This document shows positions 49,392-61,700 of a DNA stretch of 64,000 bases, one piece after another. The number at the start of each line of letters is the position of its first letter. The stretch's first letter is position 1. The notes beneath the pieces were generated by a model. That model was not told the DNA's origin. It was given only the letters and a program-made list of their open reading frames with translations, and made no database searches. Source of the DNA: Rhynchopus sp. YZ270_cl-10 (taxonomy: Eukaryota > Euglenozoa > Diplonemea > Diplonemida > Diplonemidae); contig OZ037844.1 in NCBI GenBank assembly GCA_964035575.1, positions 1,266,501-1,330,500 on the forward strand. The letters run 5' to 3'. The position numbers and the translations under genes are program-made.

Positions 49392-49928
49392 TGAGTTTGG
49401 TGGATGAGATTGTGTCTGGTTATTTCTTCAATTTCTCTTTTCTGTGTTCCTGCGCGACACCCGACCCTGCTGTTTGCTTTCGTGGTGCATTTGCACCTGT
49501 TTCACATTCACTGGGAGGTGGTTTGGACCCTTGTCAAAAGGACCCTAGCACCCCCCCTGGTCGTCCACCCCTTTCCCTCTTCCCTCTTCCCGCTTTTCCC
49601 ACTGCCCCACCCTGCACCCTGCACCCTGCATCGATCCCACGCACCGAACCCCCCTGTCGCGTGGTTCTGCATCCGGATCCTTTGTTGAGGTGCCAGGCAA
49701 CATTGATGACGACGTTCTTTTCAACATTTTTCTGTCTTTGTGGTTGTTGGTTTGCTTTCGTTTTGTTGAGGTCAACCCACTGTTCCTTCTCTTCCCCCCT
49801 TTTTCCCCCTTTCCCCCTGTTTACACCTCGTTATCAATCCGAAAAATCCAAAAATAAAATGAAGGGGCACCTCACATAGTTTCTTGTTTGTGTCATAAAG
49901 AGTGTAGACAACACAGTCCCCCACACTA
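49392..49928. other. Spacer without recognisable gene
   Basis: Pyrimidine-rich, with C-rich tracts at 49550-49640 and 49795-49820. I recognise nothing else. Confidence 0.5.
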
Positions 49929-50129
49929 GCACCACATCACTCCTCACAGGTTTCAAGGTTGAGTTCAGTTACGTTTATATATTTTTGTTGCCTCAGAAGA
50001 AGGAAAAGGAAAAGGAGAAGGAGAAGGAGCAAGAGCTCGGAGAGCTTTCCTCAAGGCGCAAGGCGACACACATAGCAATAACATCACGTCTACGTACACG
50101 TGGGGGATGAGATGCACGAAGAGGAAACC
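49929..50129 (+). promoter_or_regulatory. Giant-gene-type leader in front of ankyrin gene 5
   Basis: 49929-50071 match 32447-32598: caccac, ctcacaggtttcaaggttg, tatatatttttgttgcctcag (ending 49996), the gaaggaaaagg purine run, gagctcgg, and gcgcaaggcgacacaca. The match ends about 60 bp before the ATG, where the sequence switches to aacatcacgtctacgtacac, a phrase found upstream of genes 3 and 4 near 26150 and 29108. Confidence 0.7.
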
Positions 50130-52381
50130 ATGTCGAAGGAGCAACACGCAGACAGCACACCTGACGAGAAGGCACCAAAGAGAAGAGAGCCTTCTGCAGA
50201 CTCGGTCTTGGTGGAGGCTGCCAGGAACGGCGACACGACTGCCGTGCGGGTGGGACTTGAGAAGCTCAGCACAGACACAGACAGCAAAACGGTTGTTGTT
50301 GCCTTCGATGCTGTGCACGAGGCATGCAGAGGGAACCACGATGAATGCCTCGCACTGCTTCTTCCGTATGTTGAGACAACGCAGATGGGCTTCGGGATGC
50401 TGCTGAGTGAGTGCATCCACGCAGACCACACTGCGTGCACGGAGGTCCTCTTGCAGCATTGGAAGTCAGTCTGCAGCAACGTTGCGTTTGTCCCACACGG
50501 GAGCAACACGAAAGGAAAGAAACCTCGTCCCTGTCCAGCCATGTGGGCGGACCCTGCAGTGTGTCAGGTGCTCATTGATGCAGGGGCAGACATTGAGACA
50601 AAGGATGAGGATGGACGTTCGCCTCTGCTCAGGGCAAGCATTTCAGGCAAGTCCGCAGTTGTGAAGATGTTGGTTGAAGCAGGTGCGGTAGTGCGTTTCA
50701 CAGACAAGCAAGGACTCACGTGTATTGTCCTTGCGTCTTGTTTTGGACACAACGAGACTGTGCGTTACCTTGTTGGCTTGAAGGAGGTGGGCGTGAATCA
50801 CTCAGATGCTAAAGCTACACTGCGTTGCACTGGGCAGGTCAAAAAAATTATCCTGAAGTCGTTCAGGTGCTCATTGATGCGGGGGCAGACATGGAGATGA
50901 AGGATGAGGATGGACATTCGCCTCTGCTCAGGGTAAGCAGTTCAGGAGCACTCGATGTCGTGAAGATGTTGGTCGATGCAGGTGCGGACGTGCGCGCCAC
51001 TAACAACAAAGGACGCACATGTCTTATCTGTGCGGCACATAAAGGACACACCGAGACTGTGCGCTATCTTGTGGGTTTGAAGGATATGTATGTGAATCAC
51101 TCAGGTGATGAAGGCTGTACTGCGTTGAGACGTGCAGTTGTGCGAAACCACCTAGATGTGGTGGAGGTGCTCGTTGATGCAGGGGCAGATATCGAGACAA
51201 GAGGCAAATACGACCGTACCCCGCTCCTGGTGGCGAGCCAGTGTGGGACCCTTCGTGTTGTGGAGGTGTTGGTCAAAGCAGGTGCGGATGTGTGTGTCAC
51301 AGACGACGAAGGAGATACATGTCTTATGCTTGCGGCTGTCAATGGGCGCACCGAGACTGTGCGCTATCTTGTGGGCTTGAAGGATGTGGACTTGAACCAC
51401 TCAGATGATGAAGGCCGCACTGCGTTGAGACATGCAGCCGTGGGAAACCACTCGGACGTGGTGCAGGTGCTCATTGATGCAGGGGCTGATATTGAGGCAA
51501 AGGACCAGAAGGGACGTTCCTCCCTTCACAAGGCTAGCAGTTCAGGAGCACTCGATGTGCTGAAGACGTTAGTTGCAGCAGGTGCGGACGTGCGTGCCAC
51601 AGACAACAAAGGAGCCACGTGTCTTGCCCTTGCGGCACGTAAAGGACATACCGAGACTGTGCGCTATCTTGTGCGCTTGAAGGGGGTGGACTTGAAGCAC
51701 GTTGATACCACAGGCTGGCCTGCATTGAGCCATGCAGTTGCGCGAAACCACCCGGACGTGGTGGAGGTGCTCATTGATGCAGGGGCAGACATTGAGACAA
51801 GAGACAACCACGAGCGTACGCTACTCCTTGTGGCGAGCCAGCATGGGAATCTTCGAGTTGTGAAGGTGTTGGTCAAAGCAGGTGCAGACGTGTGTGTCAC
51901 AGACAACAAAGGACTCACGTGCCTTTCCCTCGCGGCTATTTATGGACGCACCGAGACTGTGCGTACTCTTTTGTGCATGCCTGAGGTGGACGTGAATCAG
52001 TCACAAAACAGCGGCTTCACTACACTGCATTGCGCAGTGTTAAAGAAGCGCTCTGCTGTGGTGCAGGTGCTCATTGATGCAGGGGCAGACATCGAGGTGA
52101 AGCGAGACAGATTTTCACCTCTATGCTGTGCTTCTGAGGTTGGGGAACTCGGCATTGTACAAATGTTGGTGGAAGCAGGTGCGGGAGTGAGTGTCACAGA
52201 CAATAAAGGTGACACATGTCTTATCATTGCGGCACACAAAGGACACACCGAGACTGTGCGCTATCTTGTGGACTTGCCAGAGGTGGATGTGAACCACAGA
52301 AATGTTTCTGGCCTGACTGCGTTGCAGCATGCGCGCCACAAACAACATGCAGATGTGGTGCAGATTCTTTCTCTCATTTGA
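50130..52381 (+). pseudogene. Ankyrin-repeat gene 5 (6 cassettes), frameshifted
   Basis: Has the N-terminal module (PKRREPS variant), six cassettes and the C-terminus QILSLI as in gene 4. One base is missing at about 50805-50820, in the third repeat of the first cassette (NHSDAKA where paralogs read NHSGDEGFTA). The first frame then stops at 50900 and the rest reads open in the next frame to 52381. The length difference from gene 4 is 299 bp, exactly one 300-bp cassette minus the lost base. Everything after the shift is otherwise intact, so the break is young or is a sequencing error. A short N-terminal product of about 256 residues would be made if it is real. The chosen ATG matches the paralogs; another in-frame ATG lies at 50100. 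Confidence 0.85.
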
Positions 52382-52582
52382 AACAGTATTGTATGCAAGA
52401 AGCACTGTCGACGATGTAACGAAATAGCGCCACAGAGGTTGGCGTAGCACCCCTCATCCTAGTGATTCATTACTACTTGGTTTTGCACTGAGCCCGAATG
52501 ACAACCGAACCCAAAAAAGAGAGAGCCCGTTTCAATACATTTCTTGCTCCCCCCCTATCCAACCCCAGCCTCTCCCCCAAAG
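52382..52582. other. Short spacer between ankyrin gene 5 and giant copy 2
   Basis: From about 52391 it matches 32255 onward with a few differences, which become rare after about 52425. Relative to the first module about 610 bp are missing just after the stop codon. Confidence 0.7.
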
Positions 52583-52750
52583 CACCACACTACCCCTCAC
52601 AGGTTTCAAGGTTGAGTTTAGTTACTTTTATATATTTTTGTTGCCTCAGAAGAAGGAGAAGGAGAAGGAGCAAGAGCAAGAGCAAGAGCAAGAGCTCGGA
52701 CAGTTTTCCTCAAAGGCGCAAGGCGACACACAGCGTCGTCGAGGCTAGGG
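52583..52750 (+). promoter_or_regulatory. Leader of giant gene copy 2
   Basis: Essentially identical to 32447-32614 at an offset of 20136 bp, including the tatatatttttgttgcctcag acceptor-like block ending at 52649 and the gagcaa purine run. Confidence 0.55.
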
Positions 52751-55700
52751 ATGCGGCGGGATATGAAGAGCCCCGCGTTGCTGCTGGTAGCGGTGTGCTG
52801 GATGCTGCTGCTGGGGGCTGTGCCAGGATTTGGGGAGGAGGTGGCGGAGGAGGAGGAGGAGGAGGGTCCGTGTGGGCTGAAGGAGTGCGCGTCGCTGGGG
52901 TCTGAAGCAGCGCCACAGAACCACGCGACGTACGCGGCGCCGGAGAAGGAGACGCAGACGCCGTTCTCGCTGACAACGCTGACGGGGGCGTTCCGGGAGC
53001 CGCTGGTTGCGCTGCAGGGGACGGTTGTGTCGGCTGCGATGGAGGAGGGGGAGGCGCTGATGAACAAGGTCGGGGCGTCGGAGCTGGTGGACTACGTGAA
53101 GTCGGACGCGGTGCTGGGCCCGCTGCAGGACAAGGTTGGTGCGATGCTTGAGGGGATCACGGACATTGTGGAGGCGGCGAGCGAGGAGGCGCTTGGGGAC
53201 ACTGCGTCGCTGTTCGACGCGATCAGCCAGGACCTTGTGGGGACTGTCGGGAGCGACGTGTGCAAGGCGGACGGTGCGACGGCGCACCTGCAGGAGCGCC
53301 TGCAGCGCCGTGCGTCGGCGCTGTCGTCGTCGAAGACGTCGTGCCACCCGCTGGACCTGCCGTGCTGGGTTGCGAAGCTGACGATTGACACGCAGTTTGC
53401 GGACGGGCCGGGGACGCCGGAGTACAACCCTGTGATTGCTGTGACGGCGGGGATTGGGATGGACTTCCCGTTGAAGGAGGACGGACACGTGCAGGTGGGG
53501 CTTGGGCTTGGGTTGGGGCTGAGCAACGCGTGGAATGTGTGGGACGGGACGTATACTGCCGGGTTTGACGTGGGGGTGTCGGCGTCTGTGAGTGTGACTG
53601 CGGACAGGCCGAAGACGCAGGCGGAGGCGGATGCGGCGGTGGTGGCTGCGAGGACGGTGCGCACCGATGCGGTGACGACACGTTTGAATGCGCGTGCTGC
53701 GATGGCGGGACAGCAGGCGGCCGTGGACGCGCTTGTTGCGCGGGAGACGGTGTCGGACAGGAAGGTGGCGGCGAAGAAGAAGGCCCTTGCTGCTGCGGAG
53801 GTGGACACTGGGGCTGCGCAGAGGCGGACTGCTGCTGCGGTGCGGGACCTGGCGGCTGCAGAGAAGACGGTGCTTGAGTGCACGACGACGCTGAACACGC
53901 AGACGGCACGGAAGAGTGTGGCGGAGGGGCTGAAGCCGTCTGTGACGACGAGGCTGGCAGACCTGGCAGCGCTGTACTCGACGAAGACGGCGGAGTACGA
54001 GGCACACTACAGCACGTACCTGGGGGCAAAGACGCTCGAGGTGCTGGCGGAGGGCGGGGGCGACGTGGCGGCGATTGCACAGGCCAAGACAGAGACGGCT
54101 GTGGCGTTCAAAAAGATGACGGTGGCAGGGAACGTTGCGAAGGTGGTCGGGACACGGAAGACCGCGGCCCAGGCGGAGCTGGGGGTGCTGAACCGGGAGA
54201 TCCTTGATGCCGGACGCGAGGTGGCACGCATGACGGAGCGGCTGCCGATGAAGACGGCGTACAGGGATGTGCTGCGCGACGAGTCGCTGCCTGCAAAGCG
54301 TGCGGTGGAGGCGGAACGGGTGTCGGCGGAGGCGGCTGTGCGGACGGAGCTGTTGGAGGCGAAGACTGAGGCTGCCGGGATTGCGTCGGAGAGGAAGCCG
54401 TACGACGCGACTATTGCGACGGCGAACGCGGCGGACCGGGCGTACGGGACGGCAAACAAGGCCTACACGAAGGCGCTGGAGGAGGCGGAGGCGATCCGGC
54501 TGGCAGCGGGGCCGAAGAAGGCGATGGACTACCTGCGCGACAACCTGGGGGTCTCGCTCGGGGTGGCCTTCACAGACAGGACCTGGATGGGTGGGCTTGG
54601 GCTGTCCCTGTCGTTTTCGCTGTTTGGGCTTGAGCTGACGGCAATGTTCACGATCCCGACGCACCTGCACTGCCTGTCGCTTGAGATGCACGACCGGGAC
54701 GGGGCGTTCCCGAAGGAGTTCTTCAAGTGGCTCTACTTCACAGGGTTCTCTGTGAACATTCTGTCGTCGTCGATTGTGGACCTGAAGGACGCCGACATCT
54801 TTGGGGGCTACGGGGAGAACCTGAAGGAGCAGATGTTCATTCTCAAGAAGATCAGCCAGGCCTTCAAGAGCGACCCGGTGAAGACGGACCCGTTGACGGG
54901 GGAGAAGAAGGGGAAGACGTGGGGGACGTGGCTGAAGGAGAACTTCGAGGTGAGTGTGAGTGTGGAGATTGGGTTCTCAAACGGGCACGGGTCGACACTT
55001 GACGGCGCGTGGTCGAGCCTGAAGTGCTACGACGAGTGTGCGATTGGGGTGAACGCGAACCAGTGCTCGGAGGAGCATGGGTTTGCGTGCTACGACCCTG
55101 CGCCGTACGACAGGAACGACTGGCAGTGCCGTGTGGTGGACGAGTGTGCGATTCCGGAGGTGCTGAAGATCTGCACGGACGCGCGGCAGACGTGCCACGA
55201 CCCTGTGCGGGCGTCGGAGGACGACCCGCATGTGTACGGGAACTGGATGTGTGTGTGCGCGGGCGCGGATGTGGCCTCGGGCGACGCAGCGGCAATGCAG
55301 ACGGCGGCTGCGGTGCGCACGTGTGCGACGGCAGACACAGAGTGCGAAGGGAATAGTGTGTGTGCGGACGTGGGGCAGATCTGCGTTGACCCTTCTACGG
55401 CGCCCGGGGACTGGCGGTGTGTGTGTGTGTCGCCGCAGGAGGGGTTTGCGGTGGGGGCTGCTGCAGTGTGTGCGAAGAACGAGTGTCTGGCGGGGTGTGC
55501 GTACTGGACGGCGGCGCGCATGCAGGGGCCTGCTTCGGACCTCCCCGACTGGACCGACCTGCCGAAGGACAAGACGTACTGCTGGAACGGGCTGCACAGC
55601 ACCACCATTGTGAGTGAGTGTGCCATCAACGAGTGCGAGACGGACGTGAACCTGGCTGTGTGTGCCGACGAGGGGCAGACGTGTCTGGACCCAAGCCACA

Positions 55701-58700
55701 ACACAGTTGGGGACTGGCGGTGCGAGTGCGTGGGGGGCGCGGTTGCGGCTGAGCCCGAGGGGGGCGTGGAGGCTGAGACGCCGACGCAGACGGCGCTTGT
55801 GTGTGTGGTGAACGAGTGTGACATGCTGTCGCCGTGTGGGGCGTACCAGACCTGCACCGACACGGACGAGGAGCACCTGAACAGCTGGGTGTGCGAGTGC
55901 AACGCGCCGACTGTGGCAGCGACTGTGGATGTGACAGGGGTGTCGCTTGTGTGCACGCAGGACGAGTGTGCGGTCGCCGCTGTGGCGGCTGTGTGCACGG
56001 CAGTTGGGCAGACGTGCCGCGACCCGACGCCGACGCCGGGGTCAACCGGGGACTGGGTCTGCGTGTGTGCGTTGCCGCTGTCCGGGTTTGCGCAGGGGGC
56101 TGTGGCGAGGTGCTCGGAGTGCACCCTTGCGGGGCGTGTGGACACGTGTGCGGACGCAGGGAAGCGGTGCTTTGACACGGACGAGACGGACGGGAGCACG
56201 GGCGGGACGTGGTCGTGTGTGGAGCCGTCTGCGGAGGTGGCTGCGGGGGTGGCGCACAACGAGTGTGCTGCCGGCGGTGTGGCCTTCTGTGGGGAGGGGC
56301 AGACGTGCTACGACGACGACGAGGCGGCTGCAGGCACGTGGTACTGTCTCTGCGACACAGGGGTGGGGCAGGGGCAGCAGCAGCGTGCTGCGGTGTGCGT
56401 GCTCAACGAGTGTATGGGGTCGAACCCGTGTGAGCCCGACACCTGCCTGGACACAAACCCGACTGCGCCTGCCCTTGCGGACTACACGTGCACGGCGGTG
56501 TCTGCATCTGCATCTGCGCACGCGGCACACGCTGCGGCGACACAGAAGAAGAGCGCACACCGGGCAGGGCGCATGGCAGCAGCCCTGTCGGACAGCTCCA
56601 TTGCGACAGCTGCCCTGGAGGAGGTGATGACACTGTTTTCACACCTGCGCCCGATTCTTGAGGAGGGGAAGGTGGTGGCGCCGTTCTGCCTGGGGGCGAC
56701 ATGCGACGACGAGACACCGGACACAAAGAAGACCGTGCAGGGGACGGCGCTGGCGCAGCTGACGGAGACGTGCGATGCACTTGAGGCCCACGTGTACGTC
56801 GACGAGCTGCTGCTGAGCAACGTGATCTTTGTGGCAACAAACGGGGTGCCGGGCTTTGGGGACGACACGGTGGAGCTGCTTGTGGCAGCTGTGGCCGGGT
56901 TCGGGCTGCAGGACGTGGATGTGGAGCTCCTTGTCGGGGGGGATGGGTTCTCGCTGACCGGGGCCGGGAGGGTGCTGGTGGCCGACGTTGGGGAGGGGCT
57001 GCTTGGGACGGTGATTGGTGCCCTTGCGGGTGTGCTGGAGGACATCCAGGTGGTGGTGACTGTGGATGTTGGGTTTGACGGGTCGGCGTCGGTGCGGTTT
57101 GAGGTGTCGCTGGTGGCACCGGACACGGACCTGAAGGACGTGGCTGTGGTGAACGAGGAGGGGACACTGGGGCTGAATGTCTTCTACGAGGCGGGGACAA
57201 CGCTGCTTGGGCCGGTGTCGACGGTGGGCGTGTCGCTGCCGTTGAAGGTGTGTGTGGAGGACTGCGACCCTGTGACGGTGGACAGCCGCTTCATCTACTT
57301 CACCGGGACGGTGCAGGCGAAGACGGTTATGGGCACGGTTGAGGCGCAGGGGCTGCTGGAGATGGAGGGGACGTGGGACCGGGCGCTGGGGCTGCCGTTT
57401 CTGCACATCTCGAACGCACGCCTCGGGGTGGGTGCGAGCATCAGCCCGACACTGGCGTTTCCAACTAGCATGACGGTTGGTGCAAGCGTGTGCCTGGGTC
57501 TGCCCGAGAGCTGTCTTGAGACGCCGCGTGCAGACGCGAACTACGTGGAGGCGAAGGCGTACCTGTCGTGGAGTGCGGTGGACCCGCAGGAGAACTGGTT
57601 TGTGGTGATGGTGTCGGAGCTGACGCTGGAGAAGGTGGTGCACATCCTCTCGACAGAGGATGTGCTGCCGGAGCTGGCGGTGTTCAAGGGGATGCCGAGC
57701 AAAATTGGGCAGAGTGGGATATACCCGCTGAAGTCCAAGGACTGCGACGTGCTTGGGGAGGCGGCAAACACAACGGCGCTGGACAAGGACTGCTTTGCCT
57801 TCTTCTCGCTGAACCCCGGGACAAAGACACAGACACTCGAGTTCGCAGACGGGAACGACATTGTGATTCCGCGCGGTGTGACACTGTCGGGGCGCCTGCG
57901 CATCCTGGACTTTGAGTTTTCGATTGACGCAGCCTTCTCAGCGACGCAGCTGTACATCGACGCGGAGATGGGGAAGGTCGAGTCGGACGGGTCCTACGGG
58001 CCGCTCACGATGGCGGTTGCGGGGAAGGAGCTCATCACCTTGGGGCGGGCGCGGGTAGACGGGAGGGTTGTCGGGGGCCCGAAGTTCCTTGTGGACGTGA
58101 GCAAGACGAGTGCGCTGGTGAACATCAGCGGCTACCTCGAGATCCCGATGCTGAAGACGTACGGGTCGCTGGTTGTGGCGGTGAACGACGACGAGTTCGC
58201 GTTTGACGCGGAGCTGTCCCTGTTTGGGCTGCTGTCGGTGTCGGTGAAGGTGCAGTGGGACTGGAACATGACGAACTTCAACTTCGCGATGGCGAGCGGG
58301 GGTGAGGGGGGGTCGATCGGTGCCGGGGACGCGCTTGTGTCGCTGAACTCGATGTCGTTTGTGTACTCGGCAGAGAAATCGCTGGCACGTGTGGACGCAA
58401 GCATCACGGTGTTCTTGACGCTGGAGGTGGACGCGTACCTCGAGATTGATGGGAACTGGCTGGCGTTCGGGATCTCCGGGAAGTTGCTGGGTGCGACGGT
58501 GTCGGTGGACGGGCGGGCGCTGCTCTCCCTGGCGACGCCGACGTTCACGCTGACGGTGACCTTCTCGCTCGGGGAGACGCTGGCGAAGATCGGGAAGGCA
58601 GTGTGGGGCGGGATCAAGAAGGTGGGGGCGGTGCTGACGCAGGCGTGGGACTACGTCGGGGAGAAGATCAGCAAGATCACTGGGGCGATCAAGGACTTTT

Positions 58701-61700
58701 TCTTGGGGTCGCTGAAGAAGGTGGCGGACGCGATCATGGGTGTGCTGAACGGGATTGGGGATGTGCTGTCATCTGTGGTCGGTGTGCTGAGGGACATGCC
58801 GCTGCTTGGGGAGCTGGTTTCCTTCGGGGAGGACCTGGTGAAGGGGCTTGCAAGCGTGTTTGTGCAGAAGAAGGACGAGCATGTGGCGATTGTGGAGGAG
58901 AATGTGTTTGGCTGCAACGTGCTGCAGAGGAAGTGGACGAACTGTGTGTCCATTGTGTGCTGGCCAAAGAGCGGGTCGAAGTACAACGACACGGAGTGCA
59001 TGGACGGGCTTGCGGCGGACGCAAAGAAGGTTGAGAACCTGGCGGCGTCGGGTGCTGCGAAGGAGGCTGCGACGCAGGACAACAAGAACACGAACGGCGG
59101 GTTTGTGGCTGTGCTTGACACGGGCTTTGCGCCGGCGGACCCCGAGGTGGCCGTGGACCCTGTGTTCACGGTTGCATCTGGGCACACGGGTGCCGCAGGG
59201 TCGACGGTCGACGTGTCGACGCCGGTGCTGAACCAGGGCGGCGTGGCGGACCCGACGATGGTGTCGTCGAGCTTCGGGGTGGACTTCGGGGCGGGGGCGG
59301 CAGACCTGGAGGACCAGGCGGCGGCGAGTCTGTCGACGTCGCTTGCGCACGACGTGCAGAACGGCGTGAACCCAACGTTCTCGGAGGACTACGCAGACGA
59401 GGCGGACACGACGTACAAGGCCTACGTGCCCGTGCTGCCGCTGCTGGACAGGAGCCGCCTGAACACGGTCACGACGTCTCTGCAGGGGTTCTCGGGGTCG
59501 GTGCAGAAGCCCGCCTGGCTGCGTCTGGACGAGCGCTGCAAGACGGGTGCGTACAGCACGCTGCTGTCGTCAAAGGTGCAGGAGGGGCGGTGCGGGGTGT
59601 CGTACCTGTACTCTGTGTGGCTCGGGGTCGACGGCTGCGGGCAGGAGACACGGGTGACAGACAGGGTGACCTTCCCGGCAGAGCCGCCGGTGTTCGCACA
59701 CCCCTTCCCAGAAGACTTCACCACAGCGCTCCCGCACACAGACATGGGCCCGTACGGGGTGCCGAAGGCGGGGTCGCAGTACGGGCCGGAGGTGTTGGTG
59801 ACGTACGAGGACAGCCTGGACGAGGTGGTGGTGCTGTCGGCGTCGTCGTGGCTGCTGAAGCGCACGTGGACGACCCAGCTCTTCCTGGCGGAGGGGTCGT
59901 GCGACTACGACATTATGGGGGAGACGCGTGTGCAGCACATCACTGTGACGACGCCGCCGCCGGAGTTCGTTGCACTTGCGGCGGACCTGAACGGGCGCTT
60001 CCTCGGCGCACGGGAGGGCGCGGAGCTGCCACGCGACTCTGGGGTGCCCGTGCCGATTGTGACCCGGCCGGAGCGCCAGTACTGGGTGGAGGTGAAGGTG
60101 TCTGCGACGCAGCGCTACTACAAGCACAGGGACCTTGAGTGCTACCTGAATGTGGCGCGTGCCCCTTGGGTGGTGCGGGATCCCGAGCGGCACACGGAGG
60201 AGGGTCGTGCGGATCTCATTGCGACAATCCCGCTGGTGACGGTGTGCACGGCGGAGAGGACGCTCTGGACGTCGAAGGCCCTGGGGGCGCTCTCTCTGGA
60301 CGGGGCCGGAAAGATGGCGGACGACACGGTGTCGAGCAGCCAGCGTGTGATGCGGCTCACGCACAATGGGATTACGCTGCGCACGGAGTTCCCCGAGGGG
60401 GAGCTCGCCTCGTACATCTACGACTGGCTCTACATTCACTACGACGCGACGCAGCCGATGCTCTCGGACAGACACTCAGACCGGTACGACGAGTGGGAGG
60501 ACAAGTGCGTGCGGGAAGGGATGGACTGCCGCTTCCTGGCCAAGGTGGGACAGTACAAGATTGTGCCGGAGAACGAGGCGCTGTACCACAACAGCCCAAG
60601 CTTCGATACCGCGGGTGCGGGGATGCTGTCGTCGGTGGCGTGTGCGGACTTTGGGGGTGTGTGGATGCTGGCGGGTGATGCATACGCCCCTGTCCTGTCG
60701 ACAGACTCGGACTGTGCGGAGGGGAGCTCGGTGACGGTGGTGTCTGCGGAGCGCACGTACGACACGTGCGGGCAGGTTGTGTGGAGGGTTGAGTACCTGG
60801 GGCACGACTCGGACAGCTGCGGGAAGGAGGCTGCGGTGGCCTTCCGCGACTTTGTGGTGACGACGACGGTGACGGCGGTGACGGACCTGTGGGAATACTT
60901 CCCCGAGGACGACGAGGTGCAGATGGTCGCAGACGACGACTTTGCCTCTGCGGCTGCGCTGTGCAGTGCGGAGGTGCTGCCGCTGGGGCCTGCACGTGTG
61001 GAGGTGCCGTGTGGGATGGCGCCGGTTGTGGTGGATTACGTTGACAGCGTGGTGGAGGAGGTGGACCGCTTCACCTTTGAGCGCACGTGGCGCATCCGCT
61101 CCAGCGTCGACGGCGACTGCGCGCAGGTGCTGCTGAACAGGGAGCGGGTGCAGGTGGTGGTGGCGCTGAAGCGCCCGGTGCTGCTTTCGGTGGCAGTCCC
61201 GACCCACGGGGTGGACCTGGAGCTGACAATGGTGTGGAGCGACACCGTGGCGGACCTGCTCGAGGCGATTGCGGATGCGGCGGACGTGGACGCAGACCTG
61301 GAACACCTGTTTCTGGAGGACGAGACAAACCTGGCGACGCCAGGGAAGATGCTGGCGGACTACCCCGGGATCGCACGGACAGGGACGTGGGTGTCGGCTG
61401 TGCCCACCGGGGCGTACAGGCTGCGCGTGGCCTCGACATGGACGAACGTGCGGGACATTGGGACGACGCGTTTCAGCACGTCGACAGAGTCTGTGGAGGA
61501 GGTGTGCTTCAAATCCTGGACGGACGTAGACATCACACTGTCGACCTACACGCTGGACCCGTCGTTCCAGGTGTACGTGCGGAGTGGCTACGCGGCATGG
61601 TGGCAAACACCCGACGAGTGCGCTATGCAATGGGAGCGCACAAAAACCTGCACGCATGTGATGGCGGGTGCGGACGAGGGAAAGCCGATCCCTGGCAGCT

